Origin: Cytophaga hutchinsonii ATCC 33406
Lineage (GTDB): Bacteria; Bacteroidota; Bacteroidia; Cytophagales; Cytophagaceae
Direction: 5' to 3'
NCBI RefSeq assembly: GCF_000014145.1
Contig: NC_008255.1
Location: 3,860,001-3,924,000, forward strand
Length of the DNA: 64,000 bases
In this document: positions 46,896-57,075 of the stretch, piece by piece
Numbering within the stretch: the first letter of the stretch is position 1
How the letters are laid out: each line of letters begins with the position of its first letter
The notes under the pieces: generated by a model
The model's input: the letters and a program-made list of their open reading frames with translations, nothing else
Told to the model about the DNA's origin: nothing
Databases searched by the model: none
Program-made: the position numbers and the translations under genes

Positions 46896-48863
46896 ATGTC
46901 AACAATTGCAGATTCCAAAAATCACGGCCATCAGAAATTAACAGCTGCAGGTTTATTAATTTCATTAGGCATCATTTATGGGGACATAGGAACATCGCCT
47001 TTGTATGTAATGAAGGCGATAGCAGGTGGAAATGTCATTTCTGAAAATTTAATTTTAGGTGGTCTGTCATGTGTATTCTGGACAATCACATTACAAACAA
47101 CAATCAAGTATGTAATTATTACACTTCGCGCTGACAATAAAGGTGAAGGAGGTATTTTCTCTTTATTTGCACTAATCAGAAGGCGAAACCCCAATCTGGT
47201 CTGGCCGGCAATGATCGGCGGTGCGGCAATGCTCGCCGATGGGATCATAACACCGCCCATCTCCGTTTCTTCTGCTGTTGAAGGGTTACTCATTTTTAAT
47301 AAAGACATTCCCACCATACCCATTGTATTAGCAATCATTGTAATGTTATTCATGATCCAGCGGTTTGGAACAAATATCGTGGGGAAGTTTTTCGGACCCA
47401 TCATGTTTATCTGGTTTGCCATGCTTGCAACCTTAGGCTTAAGCCAGCTAATGGGCAATTTCTATGTGCTTAAGGCAATCAACCCGATGTATGCCTTTAA
47501 TTTACTTACACAGTATACAACTGTTGATGATAAAAGTGGTTTCTGGCTTCTTGGTGCTGTATTCCTGTGTACCACCGGAGCTGAGGCATTATATTCTGAT
47601 CTTGGTCACTGCGGCAGACCCAATATCCGTATCAGCTGGATCTTTGTTAAACTTGCCTTATTGATTAATTACTTCGGACAGGGTGCCTGGATACTTCAGA
47701 ATAAAGGATATGTAATTAAAGGAAATCCATTCTTCGGTATTATGCCTGAATGGTTTATTGTTTACGGAATTATTATTGCAACCATGGCTGCAATCATCGC
47801 CTCACAGGCAATGATCAGCGGATCGTATACATTAATCAGTGAAGCGTTACGATTGAATTTATGGCCAAAGGTACGGGTGAAATATCCTTCCGTCAAAAAA
47901 GGGCAGCTATTTATTCCAAGCATCAACCTGCTGTTATTGGCAGGCTGTATTTTCGTTGTCTTATGGTTTGGAGAATCTTCTGCCATGGAAGGAGCTTACG
48001 GGCTTGCCATTAACATTACGTTTCTGATGACAACCATTTTATTAGCGTACTATCTGTTAATTATAAAACGTATCTCTTTTATTTGGGTAGGTCTTTTAAT
48101 TTTAATGTATTTGATTATTGAAGTTTCCTTTCTGGTTGCCAACCTTGAAAAATTCTTTCACGGCGGATACTTCACACTCATCTCCAGCGGTATCTTAGCA
48201 TTTATAATGATCATCTGGTATACGGCGCATAGAATTAAAAGAAGGTTAACAGAGTATGTAAAAATTCAGGATTATTTCCCGTTGATCAAAGAACTCAGCG
48301 AGGATACATCGATTCCAAAATATTCAACGCATTTGATCTACTTAACTGGTGCAGATAACTACACACAAATCGAATCAAAAGTCATCTATTCCATCTTTCA
48401 AAAACAACCGAAGAGAGCGGATATCTATTGGTTCCTGCACATTGATGTTGTAGATGAACCCTATACAATGGAATACAAGGTACGCACCATGCTTGCGGAT
48501 GATGTGATCCGGATAGATTTTAAATTGGGCTTCAGAGTTGAACACCGTATCAATTTATTCTTCCGTAAAGTGGTGGAAGATATGGTTAACAATAAAGAAG
48601 TAGATTTTACTTCACGCTATACATCGTTAAATAAACGGAATGTGATCGGTGATTTCAGGTTTGTTGTATTGGAAAAACATTTAAGCAACGACAATGATTT
48701 AAGTGTGATGGAGCAGTTTGCGATGGATTGGTATTTCTTTCTGAAACACATTTCCATCTCCGAGTCAAGCGCCTTTGGTTTAGATACCAGTTCTGTTACC
48801 GTTGAGAAAGTACCTATGGTGATCAGCCCAATGGAAGCTTTCCAGTTAAAACGGGTATATTAA
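46896..48863 (+). CDS. kup: KUP-family potassium uptake protein
   Basis: A 655-residue membrane protein with about twelve transmembrane segments in residues 15-440. It opens with GLLISLGIIYGDIGTSPLYVMKAI, the KUP signature. The C-terminal 200 residues are a soluble cytoplasmic domain. Start chosen at the ATG at 46896 (MSTIADSK), preferred to an upstream TTG. It brings in potassium by proton symport in other bacteria. It is followed by a small membrane-protein gene. Confidence 0.94.
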   Translation: MSTIADSKNHGHQKLTAAGLLISLGIIYGDIGTSPLYVMKAIAGGNVISENLILGGLSCVFWTITLQTTIKYVIITLRADNKGEGGIFSLFALIRRRNPNLVWPAMIGGAAMLADGIITPPISVSSAVEGLLIFNKDIPTIPIVLAIIVMLFMIQRFGTNIVGKFFGPIMFIWFAMLATLGLSQLMGNFYVLKAINPMYAFNLLTQYTTVDDKSGFWLLGAVFLCTTGAEALYSDLGHCGRPNIRISWIFVKLALLINYFGQGAWILQNKGYVIKGNPFFGIMPEWFIVYGIIIATMAAIIASQAMISGSYTLISEALRLNLWPKVRVKYPSVKKGQLFIPSINLLLLAGCIFVVLWFGESSAMEGAYGLAINITFLMTTILLAYYLLIIKRISFIWVGLLILMYLIIEVSFLVANLEKFFHGGYFTLISSGILAFIMIIWYTAHRIKRRLTEYVKIQDYFPLIKELSEDTSIPKYSTHLIYLTGADNYTQIESKVIYSIFQKQPKRADIYWFLHIDVVDEPYTMEYKVRTMLADDVIRIDFKLGFRVEHRINLFFRKVVEDMVNNKEVDFTSRYTSLNKRNVIGDFRFVVLEKHLSNDNDLSVMEQFAMDWYFFLKHISISESSAFGLDTSSVTVEKVPMVISPMEAFQLKRVY

Positions 48864-48872
48864 CATGCCATC

Positions 48873-49082
48873 ATGAAACCTCAAAAATTAATTCTGGTTG
48901 TTGTATTCTTCCTTTTTGTAGGAACCATGATCTGGTTTACGGTTGATTTTATGTCGCGTACCACTTCACCCTGGGATAGAAAAAAAGATACAACCTTTGT
49001 CAATAAATATAAGATCCAGTACAACGAAAAATTGGGGTTAAAAAATATTGATTCGCTGAAGAAGGCCCGTGAAGGCAAATAG
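48873..49082 (+). CDS. small single-pass membrane protein
   Basis: A 69-residue protein beginning 9 bases after kup. One hydrophobic helix (about residues 5-27) is followed by a charged tail (DRKKDTTFVNKYKIQYNEKL). Its stop lies just before the terminator at 49098. The function is unknown; its place suggests co-expression with, and perhaps an accessory role for, the KUP transporter. Confidence 0.65.
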   Translation: MKPQKLILVVVFFLFVGTMIWFTVDFMSRTTSPWDRKKDTTFVNKYKIQYNEKLGLKNIDSLKKAREGK

Positions 49083-49097
49083 ATTCAACGGTTCTAA

Positions 49098-49137
49098 AAA
49101 AAGCAGCCCGGAGTTTAAACTTCCGGGCTGCTTTTTT
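49098..49137. terminator. bidirectional terminator between the kup unit and a small lipoprotein
   Basis: A 12-bp stem AAGCAGCCCGGA / TCCGGGCTGCTT (49101-49112 and 49122-49133) with a 9-base loop, flanked by A and T runs. It lies between convergent genes. Confidence 0.9.
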
Positions 49138-49154
49138 CATGCAGAATTGGCAAA

Positions 49155-49424
49155 TTATTTTTTACCTTTTAATTTATGTATCTCTGCTTTTAATGAATCA
49201 ATCTCCGTTCTTAAACCAGCAACTGTAATTGAATCACCCTTTTTAATCTCAAGGATAATTTCCTTTTTAAGGTCAGAGATCTGCGTAAGTTCTTTTTCGC
49301 TCAATCCATAGCCATCTTCCATTTCTCCGGAATGGCCTTCTAATTTCTCTTCTAATTTCTCTTCCTTCTGGCAGGAATTTAACAATGGAAATGCAAGTAA
49401 CAATGCAAATACAATTTTTTTCAT
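49155..49424 (-). CDS. small predicted lipoprotein with coiled-coil
   Basis: An 89-residue protein. Lipoprotein signal ends in LLNSC (cysteine near residue 18). The remainder is very acidic/basic: EEKLEEKLEGHSGEM then a leucine-spaced coiled-coil (ISDLKKEIILEIKKG ... LRTEIDSLKAEIHKLKGKK). Function unknown; the coiled-coil suggests interaction with another envelope protein. Confidence 0.75.
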   Translation of the reverse strand: MKKIVFALLLAFPLLNSCQKEEKLEEKLEGHSGEMEDGYGLSEKELTQISDLKKEIILEIKKGDSITVAGLRTEIDSLKAEIHKLKGKK

Positions 49425-49478
49425 GTCTGTAAAAATTAAATTTTATTTGGGGCTTAATTAAAATACGTTACTCTACTT

Positions 49479-52406
49479 TTATGCTAATGCTTCAAACAAT
49501 ATTTCAACGGTGTGTTTCGCTTCTCTGCCCGTTCCATCTTTAATCTGGTGACGGCAGCTCGTACCCGGGGCCGCGATGATTGTCTGCTCATCTGCCTTGC
49601 GTACTGCGGGGAACAATACCAGCTCACCTACCTGCATAGACAAATCATAATGTTCTTTCTCATATCCGAATGAACCGGCCATCCCGCAGCATCCTGAAGG
49701 AATCACTTCAACTTTATAATTTTCAGGTATTGTTAAAATCTTTTGAGAGAAGTTTACAGAAGACAATGCCTTCTGGTGACAGTGCCCATGCAGCTTCACT
49801 TTACGATTCGCACGTGTAAACAGATCTTTGCTGATCTTGCCTGCATCAAACTGATTGGCGATAAACTCATCAATCATAAAGGCATTTTTTGCTAAGTGAT
49901 TGGCGGCTTCCAGTTCTTCTGCAGGAACTAAGTTGGGATACTCATCTCTGAAACTTAAAATCGCAGAAGGTTCAATACCGATCAGCGGGGATTCAGACGT
50001 TACAAGGTCTTTCAGCATAGCAATGTTCTTTCGAACAATCTTCTGCGCTTCTCTAACCATCCCTTTAGACAAATAGGTACGAGCACTTTCCAGGTGTTTC
50101 GGTACAACTACTTCATATCCTAAACGTGTAAGCAGGTGAATGGCTTTAACACCAATATGAGATTCATTGTAATCGGTATACTCATCGCAGAATAAATATA
50201 CTTTTCCAACATAATGTCCTTTTGCAGGTTTCAATTCATCTGCATGTTTACGTGCCCAGGTGCGTAAAGTCTGCATAGACATCTTAGGCAACGGACGTTT
50301 TTGCGTCATTCCTAAAACACCTTTTAACAGGCTACCCGTAACCGGATTACCCATTACAAAGTTTGCAAGCCACGGCCAGTTTTTATTGAGTGCATTAGCT
50401 TTCGCAAAATTAGCAATCATACGGGCACGCAGCGGAACGCCGTTTGCATCATAGTACTGCTGTAAAAATTCTGCCTTTAATTTTGTAACATCTACGTTTG
50501 ACGGACATTCGCTTTTACATCCTTTGCAAGACAGGCACAAATCCATTACTTCATAAATTTCTTTATGATCAAATTTATTCTGCTTGCCGGAAGTTGTTAA
50601 GAATTCGCGAAGGATGTTTGCGCGCGCGCGCGTTGTATCTTTTTCATTTCGCGTAGCCTGGAAACTCGGACACATGGTACCGCCAATGATGGAAGACTTT
50701 CTGCAATCACCTGCGCCATTACACTGCTCTGCCATCCGCACAATACCCAGCGATTTTTCAAAGTTGAATGTTGTTTTAATATCCGGTGTATGCTGGCCGG
50801 ATGCGTAACGCAAAGACTCCAGCATGGGCGGAGCATTTACAATTTTATTCGGATTAAGAATATCATTCGGATCCCAGACTTTTTTCAGTTCGCAGATCAT
50901 CTTATAATTCTTTTCACCGATCATTTTCTTCACAAACGGTGCACGTACACGGCCATCCCCGTGTTCACCGCTTAATGAACCTCTGTATTTTTTAACAAGA
51001 TCTGCTACTTCATCGGTTATGGTAAACATCAACTGACGGTCTGTTTCGTCTTTCAGATTCATTACCGGACGCAGGTGCAATTCGCCATCGCCAATGTGTG
51101 CATAGAACACACACTTCGTATTATGCTTGTCTAATATTTTTTGAAACTCATCAATAAATTCAGGTTGGTCGTTTACGTCAACGGCAGTATCTTCAATGCA
51201 TGCAGCGCCTTTCATATCTCCAGGAATATTTCCTAACAGACCCAGGCCAGCTTTACGTATCGCCCATACTTTATTGATGTCATTGTCAAACAATAAAGGA
51301 AAATGATATCCGTAACCGGCTGCACGAAGCTCTTTTTCCGTTTTAGCAGCAAGTGCTTCTATCTCTTCTTTCGTCTCCCGTGCCCATTCAACAATCAGCA
51401 ACGCGCCTGGATCACCTTGAATAAACGTTCTGTTTTTAGATTGTTCAATACTGCTTTTTGTACATTGCAATACAATATCATCCAGCAATTCAACGGCACC
51501 CGGCTTATTTGCCAATGCAATTAAATTGGCCCGTGTAGCTTCTGCAACCGTGTTCAGATGCACCGCAATAACACCTTTGATTTTCGGAGGCAGATCAATC
51601 AGATTCAGTTTTATATCATTGATGAAAACCAATGTTCCTTCAGAACCGGAAATCAGTTTACACATGTTGAAAGCTTCTTTGCCTTCGGTGAACGGAGCGC
51701 TTTCCAGCAACACATCAATGGCATAACCTGTGTTACGTCTGTTAATGGTCGGCTTAGGAAATTCCGCACGGATTTCTGCCTGATTCTCTTTATTGGTAAG
51801 GGTTTCGTTGATATAACGGTAAACCTTACCTTCCAGATTATCCAGTTTTAATTTTTCCTGATACTCTTCAAGTGTTACTGATTTAAAGGTTACTTCACTG
51901 CCATCGCTTAAGAAACCATTAATCTCCAATACGTGATCACGGGTTGTACCATAAATGACAGAGTGTGAACCACAGGAGTTGTTACCAACCATACCACCCA
52001 CCATACACCGGTTAGAAGTAGACGTTTCAGGTCCGAAAAATAAATTAAGCGGTTCTAATTTTTTATTTAATTCATCCAATACAATACCTGGCTGCAAACG
52101 CACCCATTTTTCTTTTGTATTGATTTCATAAATTTCAGTAAAGTATTTGGAAACGTCTACGATAATACCTTTTCCTACAACCTGTCCCGCCAGCGAAGTT
52201 CCGGCAGTTCTCGGAATAATCCCTATTTTATATTTGTTTGCGAATGCTATTATTTTCTGAACATCTTGTTTATGCTTTGGTCTTGCTACTGCTAACGGCA
52301 GTTCACGATATACAGAAGCATCTGTAGCATAAAGTGTTCTCATAGTAAGATCGAAGTATAAATCGCCTTCTATGTTTTTCTTTAATTCTTCTAAATGTGC
52401 AAGCAT
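49479..52406 (-). CDS. FAD-binding oxidase / (Fe-S) oxidoreductase, D-lactate dehydrogenase-like
   Basis: A 975-residue fusion. N-terminal FAD-binding domain (about 25-170; IGIIPRTAGTSLAGQVVG and FGPETSTSNRCMVGGMVGNN-type sequence), FAD-oxidase C-terminal domain (about 240-500; SGEHGDGRVRAPF), two [4Fe-4S] sites (CxxxxxC...CP near residue 560-577 and CLSCKGCKSECP near 620), then a CCG domain (HCHQKAL, CCGMAGSFG near 904). This matches Dld-II/GlcD-GlcF-like enzymes oxidising D-2-hydroxyacids to the quinone pool. The substrate (D-lactate or glycolate) is inferred. Confidence 0.9.
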   Translation of the reverse strand: MLAHLEELKKNIEGDLYFDLTMRTLYATDASVYRELPLAVARPKHKQDVQKIIAFANKYKIGIIPRTAGTSLAGQVVGKGIIVDVSKYFTEIYEINTKEKWVRLQPGIVLDELNKKLEPLNLFFGPETSTSNRCMVGGMVGNNSCGSHSVIYGTTRDHVLEINGFLSDGSEVTFKSVTLEEYQEKLKLDNLEGKVYRYINETLTNKENQAEIRAEFPKPTINRRNTGYAIDVLLESAPFTEGKEAFNMCKLISGSEGTLVFINDIKLNLIDLPPKIKGVIAVHLNTVAEATRANLIALANKPGAVELLDDIVLQCTKSSIEQSKNRTFIQGDPGALLIVEWARETKEEIEALAAKTEKELRAAGYGYHFPLLFDNDINKVWAIRKAGLGLLGNIPGDMKGAACIEDTAVDVNDQPEFIDEFQKILDKHNTKCVFYAHIGDGELHLRPVMNLKDETDRQLMFTITDEVADLVKKYRGSLSGEHGDGRVRAPFVKKMIGEKNYKMICELKKVWDPNDILNPNKIVNAPPMLESLRYASGQHTPDIKTTFNFEKSLGIVRMAEQCNGAGDCRKSSIIGGTMCPSFQATRNEKDTTRARANILREFLTTSGKQNKFDHKEIYEVMDLCLSCKGCKSECPSNVDVTKLKAEFLQQYYDANGVPLRARMIANFAKANALNKNWPWLANFVMGNPVTGSLLKGVLGMTQKRPLPKMSMQTLRTWARKHADELKPAKGHYVGKVYLFCDEYTDYNESHIGVKAIHLLTRLGYEVVVPKHLESARTYLSKGMVREAQKIVRKNIAMLKDLVTSESPLIGIEPSAILSFRDEYPNLVPAEELEAANHLAKNAFMIDEFIANQFDAGKISKDLFTRANRKVKLHGHCHQKALSSVNFSQKILTIPENYKVEVIPSGCCGMAGSFGYEKEHYDLSMQVGELVLFPAVRKADEQTIIAAPGTSCRHQIKDGTGREAKHTVEILFEALA

Positions 52407-52895
52407 GTTATTGGAAAGTAACTTAAATAAGTTAAGAATGTAAATATCGGTTTTTTTTATGTTTTATGACAGGTAAAAACTCTATTTAGTTCTTGTCTTA
52501 ATTAAAATTAAAGCACCTGTTTTTAATCCCGAAATATCTGACTGCTAAAAACTGCTGCTTGTGTCCGGAAAATTAGCGTATAGGTTGTTGAATTATTTTA
52601 AAACGCTAAAAAATAAAACGTTAGGAGATTAGCCGCTACAGTAAGTCTTAATACTTTCATTTATGGGCTTTTTAAAAGATAAATAACAGCGGTTTTCTTC
52701 AAAAATGTTTCTTCATGATCCCCTTTTTTAAGAAATCACCTCAAATCTGAATCATGACAGGAAATTTTAGCCCTAAAGTATTTCAATTTCAGGCGTTCCA
52801 TTTTAAAAAAAAGGCCTTATCTTTACTTAGTAAATTTAGGCGCCGTAGCGATACACAATTCGTCTTAATCATTCATTATAATAGAATAACAGTTT
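52407..52895. other. 489-base intergenic region between divergent oxidase and slyD
   Basis: AT-rich sequence holding the two divergent promoters. It contains a 16-base palindrome TAACTTAAATAAGTTA at 52419-52434, close to the oxidase start, which could be an operator. A TAAATTTA box near 52835-52842 might serve slyD, with one mismatch. No ORF, repeat family or RNA structure stood out to me. Confidence 0.5.
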
Positions 52896-53405
52896 ATGTT
52901 AACAATCTCTGAAAACAAAGTCGTTCGTCTTACATACGAATTAAGCGAAGACAGCAAAAAAGACGAAGTAATTGAAAAAGTTGATGCAGACCAGCCTGCT
53001 ACTTTCTTATTTGGCGTAGGTGGCTTATTGCCTGAATTTGAAGAAAATTTATTTGGTTTAAAACAAGGTGATTCTTTCAAATTCTCCATTGCATCTGAGA
53101 ACGCATACGGCCCGTTAGATCCGAATGCATTGGTAGACATTCCAAAAGAAGCGTTTACAATCGATGGTAAACTACAGGAAGATATGTTGCAAGTTGGCAG
53201 CATTTTACCAATGAGAGACAATGAAGATAATTTCTTACAAGGAAGAATTGTTGAATTGAAAGATGATGCCGTAATCATGGATTTCAATCATCCGCTTGCA
53301 GGAAAAGACCTTTATTTCAAAGGAACAATTATCGATGTTCGTGAAGCAACTGCTGAAGAAATCAGCCACGGTCACGTTCACGGCGAAGGTGGTCACCATC
53401 ATTAA
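52896..53405 (+). CDS. slyD: SlyD-type FKBP peptidyl-prolyl isomerase
   Basis: A 169-residue protein. The FKBP part is split by an inserted chaperone flap, as in SlyD: FLFGVGGLLPEFEENLFGLKQGDSFKF then NAYGPLDPNALVDIP and the later FNHPLAGKDLYFKG motif. The C-terminus HGHVHGEGGHHH is a histidine-rich metal-binding tail. It catalyses proline isomerisation and in other bacteria delivers nickel. It is monocistronic and ends at its own terminator. Confidence 0.94.
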   Translation: MLTISENKVVRLTYELSEDSKKDEVIEKVDADQPATFLFGVGGLLPEFEENLFGLKQGDSFKFSIASENAYGPLDPNALVDIPKEAFTIDGKLQEDMLQVGSILPMRDNEDNFLQGRIVELKDDAVIMDFNHPLAGKDLYFKGTIIDVREATAEEISHGHVHGEGGHHH

Positions 53406-53416
53406 TAGAAAATAGC

Positions 53417-53450
53417 AGAGCCTGTATGTATTACAGGCTCTAACTTTTTT
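53417..53450 (+). terminator. intrinsic terminator of slyD
   Basis: A 10-bp stem AGAGCCTGTA / TACAGGCTCT (53417-53426 and 53432-53441) with a 5-base loop, followed by a T-run after 'AAC'. Confidence 0.85.
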
Positions 53451-53477
53451 GGGGCTAACCCGTATATACTTACTTCT

Positions 53478-54347
53478 ATGGACACGATTTTCAAAAAAAC
53501 ATTTCTGCTGCTTTTTCTTTCAGCAAGTACGATGCTGGCTGGATTTTCACAATTCAGCTTTGGTGTAGGCACAACACTGGGTCTTGGCTATTTACGTTCT
53601 TCTCAGCTTAAGCAGGGGGCTCAGGTAATTAAAGACCAAAATCCTTCTATTGAAAATCTGGATTACAAAGTCCGTGCAAGCGCTCAAATCGGATTTCAGG
53701 GAGTCGTACAATATCGTTTTGCGCATCAATGGTGTGTTGTTGCATCGCCGGGATTCAATCTATTCCGTTCTACGTTCAACAATATTTTTATCAGTAATGA
53801 TACGGTTTCCGGTTCAGAATATATTACACATAAAGTTCTATCAACAGCTACATTCAAAAGCACCCAACTGGTCTTGCCTATTCTTGCGAAATATTATATC
53901 ATACCGGATAAAAACTATTTTGCAACCGCCGGCATTCAGTTTGCCTACAATACAGGCATGCGCTTGTCTTCGCGGGAAGATTCCATAACGTCTTATTACA
54001 ATGAAACGGATTTAATTGCAAGCAATAAAGTTGATATTGATTATAATAAAGTAAAAGTAGACGGCTATAAACCTTTTCAGGCACACTTGATCCTGGGTGT
54101 GGGTACGTCTGTATTAACAGGCTACAGACGCAATTTAGATCTTCAGTTAAGCTATTACATTCCCCTTACCTCTTCACACTATTATACTACAGATGCTGCC
54201 TTTTCTAACAACACATTAACAAATTCTGTTTATTCTCAAGATGGAAAAAATGCTTTTGAAAATGCTTCCGGAAAAAATCTCGATCATTATAAAATGCATA
54301 TGATAACATTAACCGTACGTTATCTGCTTTATTCGATTAATAAATAA
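53478..54347 (+). CDS. outer-membrane beta-barrel protein (PorT-like porin family)
   Basis: A 289-residue protein with a signal peptide (residues 1-25, ending AGFSQ). The mature part begins FSFGVGTTLGLGYLRSS and contains ASAQIGFQGVVQYRFAHQWCVVASPGFNLFRS, STQLVLPILAKYYII, FQAHLILGVGTSVLTG and LDLQLSYYIPLT, an eight-strand barrel pattern of the Bacteroidetes 'porin family/PorT' group. It ends in YLLYSINK. The exact role is unknown. Monocistronic. Confidence 0.78.
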   Translation: MDTIFKKTFLLLFLSASTMLAGFSQFSFGVGTTLGLGYLRSSQLKQGAQVIKDQNPSIENLDYKVRASAQIGFQGVVQYRFAHQWCVVASPGFNLFRSTFNNIFISNDTVSGSEYITHKVLSTATFKSTQLVLPILAKYYIIPDKNYFATAGIQFAYNTGMRLSSREDSITSYYNETDLIASNKVDIDYNKVKVDGYKPFQAHLILGVGTSVLTGYRRNLDLQLSYYIPLTSSHYYTTDAAFSNNTLTNSVYSQDGKNAFENASGKNLDHYKMHMITLTVRYLLYSINK

Positions 54348-54413
54348 TTTTTTTTCTTATAAAAGCCTTCCGGCTTTAGTGCTATATTACCGTAATTACT
54401 TTAGTAATATCTT

Positions 54414-57065
54414 ATGATGAATATTGAAAAAGAACGCATCATCAATTCCGAAACAACCGATTCATGGAAAAAATGGGGGCCTTATGTAAGCGATCGGCAA
54501 TGGGGAACGGTTCGTGAAGATTATAGTAAAGATGGTTCTGCCTGGGAATATTTCCCGCATGATATGGCCCGTAGCAGAGCTTACCGCTGGAGCGAAGATG
54601 GAATCGGCGGTATCAGCGATGACCAACAACATATTTGTTTTGCACTTGCATTCTGGAACCATAAGGATCCGATCATCAAAGAACGTTTTTTTGGACTAAC
54701 CGGTAATGAAGGCAATCATGGTGAAGATGTAAAGGAATACTATTACTATCAGGATAGCACACCAACGCACTCGTACATGAAGATGATGTACCGCTATCCG
54801 CATGACGAATTTCCCTACAACCAATTAGTAACTGAAAATAAAAACCGGTTACGGACCGAAGATGAGTTTGATTTAATTGATACAGGCATATTTGACGGCA
54901 ATAAGTTTTTTGATATTTATATTGAATATGCAAAAAATGATGTGGAGGATATTCTTATCCGTTTGAATGTTGTAAACAAATATCACGAAGATAAGGACCT
55001 GGTTGTGCTGCCTACCGTATGGTTCCGGAATACCTGGGATTGGGAAGTTAATGCAGACAAGCCTTCCCTTTCTTCTATCTCTGATAATGAGATCAGGCTT
55101 GCGCACCGCGAATTTGGAACATACAATTTTTATCTGGATCAACAACCGGAATTGCTTTTTTGTGAAAATGAAACAAATGCAAAACGTGTATTTGGTCAAA
55201 GCAATGGAAAATCTTTTTTTAAAGATGGTATTAACAATTACATTGTAAATAATGATACCCATGCTGTAAACCGTGACGAGATGGGTACAAAAGCGGCAGG
55301 TGCATACCGTATTACTGTTGCCGGAAACAATAACTATGTGATCCGGCTGCGGTTGAGCAAAGAACGCATACAAAACCCGTTTGATAATTTTGATAACTTA
55401 GTACATCAGCGCTTATCCGAAGCTGATATTTTTTATAACGACCTTCAAGCCCATATCCGCGAAGAAGACTTAAAGAACATTCAGCGCCAGGCTTATGCCG
55501 GCATGATGTGGGCAAAGCAATATTATAATTTCGATGTTTCGAAATGGCTGGATGGTGATGCTGTAAATCCGCCGCATATAGATTTTGATGTTAACCGCAG
55601 CCATGGCCGCAACGCAGCCTGGAGACATATGCATTGCTCCGAAATCATATCTATGCCGGACAAATGGGAGTATCCCTGGTTCGCCGCGTGGGATCTTGCT
55701 TTCCATTGTATTCCGATTGCCCGTATTGATCCGTCCTTTGCAAAAGATCAGCTGCAATTATTATTGGATGAAAAACATTTGCATCCAAGCGGACAGATTC
55801 CTGCGTATGAATGGGCTTTCAGTGATGTTAACCCGCCGGTTCATGCCTGGGCTACGTTGCGGATCTTTCAGATCGATCGAAAAATCAGATGTGATAAAGG
55901 TGATTTTGATTTCCTGGAACAATCGTACCACAAGCTTCTGTTAAATTTTACCTGGTGGGTAAATCAGAAAGACAGGCATGGCAGTAATATTTTCGAGGGC
56001 GGCTTCCTTGGTCTGGATAACATCGGGATCTTTGACCGCAGCAAACCCCTTCCAACAGGCGGTTTCATGGAACAGGCTGATGGGACGGCCTGGATGGCGA
56101 TGTTCTCGCTGAACATGCTTAAAATTTCGTTGGAGTTGTCGTTGCACAATCCAAACTATCAAAGTATGGCCTGCAAATTTTTTGAACACTTCTATTACAT
56201 TGCTGCAGCCTTAAATAATATCGGGGAAAATGATAATTCACTTTGGGATGACAATGAAAAATTCTTTTATGACTTGCTGCATCTTCCCAATGGTAAAGTA
56301 CAACGACTAAAAATAAACTCAATGGTTGGCATCATTCCGCTGTTTGCAGTAGAAACAATCATTGCAGAGAGTTATGAAAACTTACCCATATTCAAAAAGC
56401 AGGTAGATTATTTTATTAAAGAACGCGAAGATTTAACGAAAAATGTTTCACGCTTAGATGAGCCCGGTGACGGCAAGAGACGCTTGTTGTCGCTGTTACG
56501 CGGTTTCAGAATGAAACAGGTGCTGGTGCGGATGCTGGATGAAACGGAGTTTTTATCAGACTATGGCATCCGGGCTTTATCAAAAATACATAAAGACAAA
56601 CCATATAAATACCAGCTTGATCACCAGATATATCAAATCGATTACGAACCGGGAACTTCCGGAACATCTTTATTTGGCGGCAACTCCAACTGGCGCGGAC
56701 CTATATGGTTTCCCGTAAATTACCTGATCATTGAATCCTTACTGAAGTATCATTTGTATTATGGAGATGACTTTAAAATTGAATACCCCACACACAGCGG
56801 AAAATTTTTAACCATCCGCGATGTTGCTGCTCAACTTGGTATCCGCCTGATGAAATTATTCAGAAAAGATGAACAAGGCAAAAGACCTATTTACAACAAC
56901 TACCCAAGAATGCAGAATGACCCGGCCTTTAACAATGAAATCTTATTCTTCGAATACTTTCATGGAGATAACGGTTCGGGCTTAGGTGCTTCACACCAGA
57001 CAGGCTGGACGGGGTTAATTGCAGATATGATATTTAAATTTGGTTATTACGACCAGGAAAATTAA
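54414..57065 (+). CDS. MGH1-like / GH63-family glucosidase
   Basis: An 883-residue protein without a signal peptide, so cytoplasmic. It opens WGPYVSDRQWGTVREDYS, and contains EYPWFAAWDLAFHCIP (catalytic-domain start, about 425-440), HPSGQIPAYEWAFSDVNPPVHAW, GGFLGLDNIGIFDRS, EQADGTAWMAMFSLNM and GGNSNWRGPIWFPVNY, all of the GH63/MGH1 (alpha/alpha)6-barrel type. The predicted activity is on alpha-glucosides or glucosyl/mannosyl-glycerate. The next gene starts 10 bases later. Confidence 0.87.
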   Translation: MMNIEKERIINSETTDSWKKWGPYVSDRQWGTVREDYSKDGSAWEYFPHDMARSRAYRWSEDGIGGISDDQQHICFALAFWNHKDPIIKERFFGLTGNEGNHGEDVKEYYYYQDSTPTHSYMKMMYRYPHDEFPYNQLVTENKNRLRTEDEFDLIDTGIFDGNKFFDIYIEYAKNDVEDILIRLNVVNKYHEDKDLVVLPTVWFRNTWDWEVNADKPSLSSISDNEIRLAHREFGTYNFYLDQQPELLFCENETNAKRVFGQSNGKSFFKDGINNYIVNNDTHAVNRDEMGTKAAGAYRITVAGNNNYVIRLRLSKERIQNPFDNFDNLVHQRLSEADIFYNDLQAHIREEDLKNIQRQAYAGMMWAKQYYNFDVSKWLDGDAVNPPHIDFDVNRSHGRNAAWRHMHCSEIISMPDKWEYPWFAAWDLAFHCIPIARIDPSFAKDQLQLLLDEKHLHPSGQIPAYEWAFSDVNPPVHAWATLRIFQIDRKIRCDKGDFDFLEQSYHKLLLNFTWWVNQKDRHGSNIFEGGFLGLDNIGIFDRSKPLPTGGFMEQADGTAWMAMFSLNMLKISLELSLHNPNYQSMACKFFEHFYYIAAALNNIGENDNSLWDDNEKFFYDLLHLPNGKVQRLKINSMVGIIPLFAVETIIAESYENLPIFKKQVDYFIKEREDLTKNVSRLDEPGDGKRRLLSLLRGFRMKQVLVRMLDETEFLSDYGIRALSKIHKDKPYKYQLDHQIYQIDYEPGTSGTSLFGGNSNWRGPIWFPVNYLIIESLLKYHLYYGDDFKIEYPTHSGKFLTIRDVAAQLGIRLMKLFRKDEQGKRPIYNNYPRMQNDPAFNNEILFFEYFHGDNGSGLGASHQTGWTGLIADMIFKFGYYDQEN

Positions 57066-57075
57066 TTCAACTAAC

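Noticed and set aside
54362-54377. Small AAAGCC/GGCTTT hairpin as terminator of the beta-barrel gene
   Set aside because: Six-base arms with no T-run after it; support is too weak.
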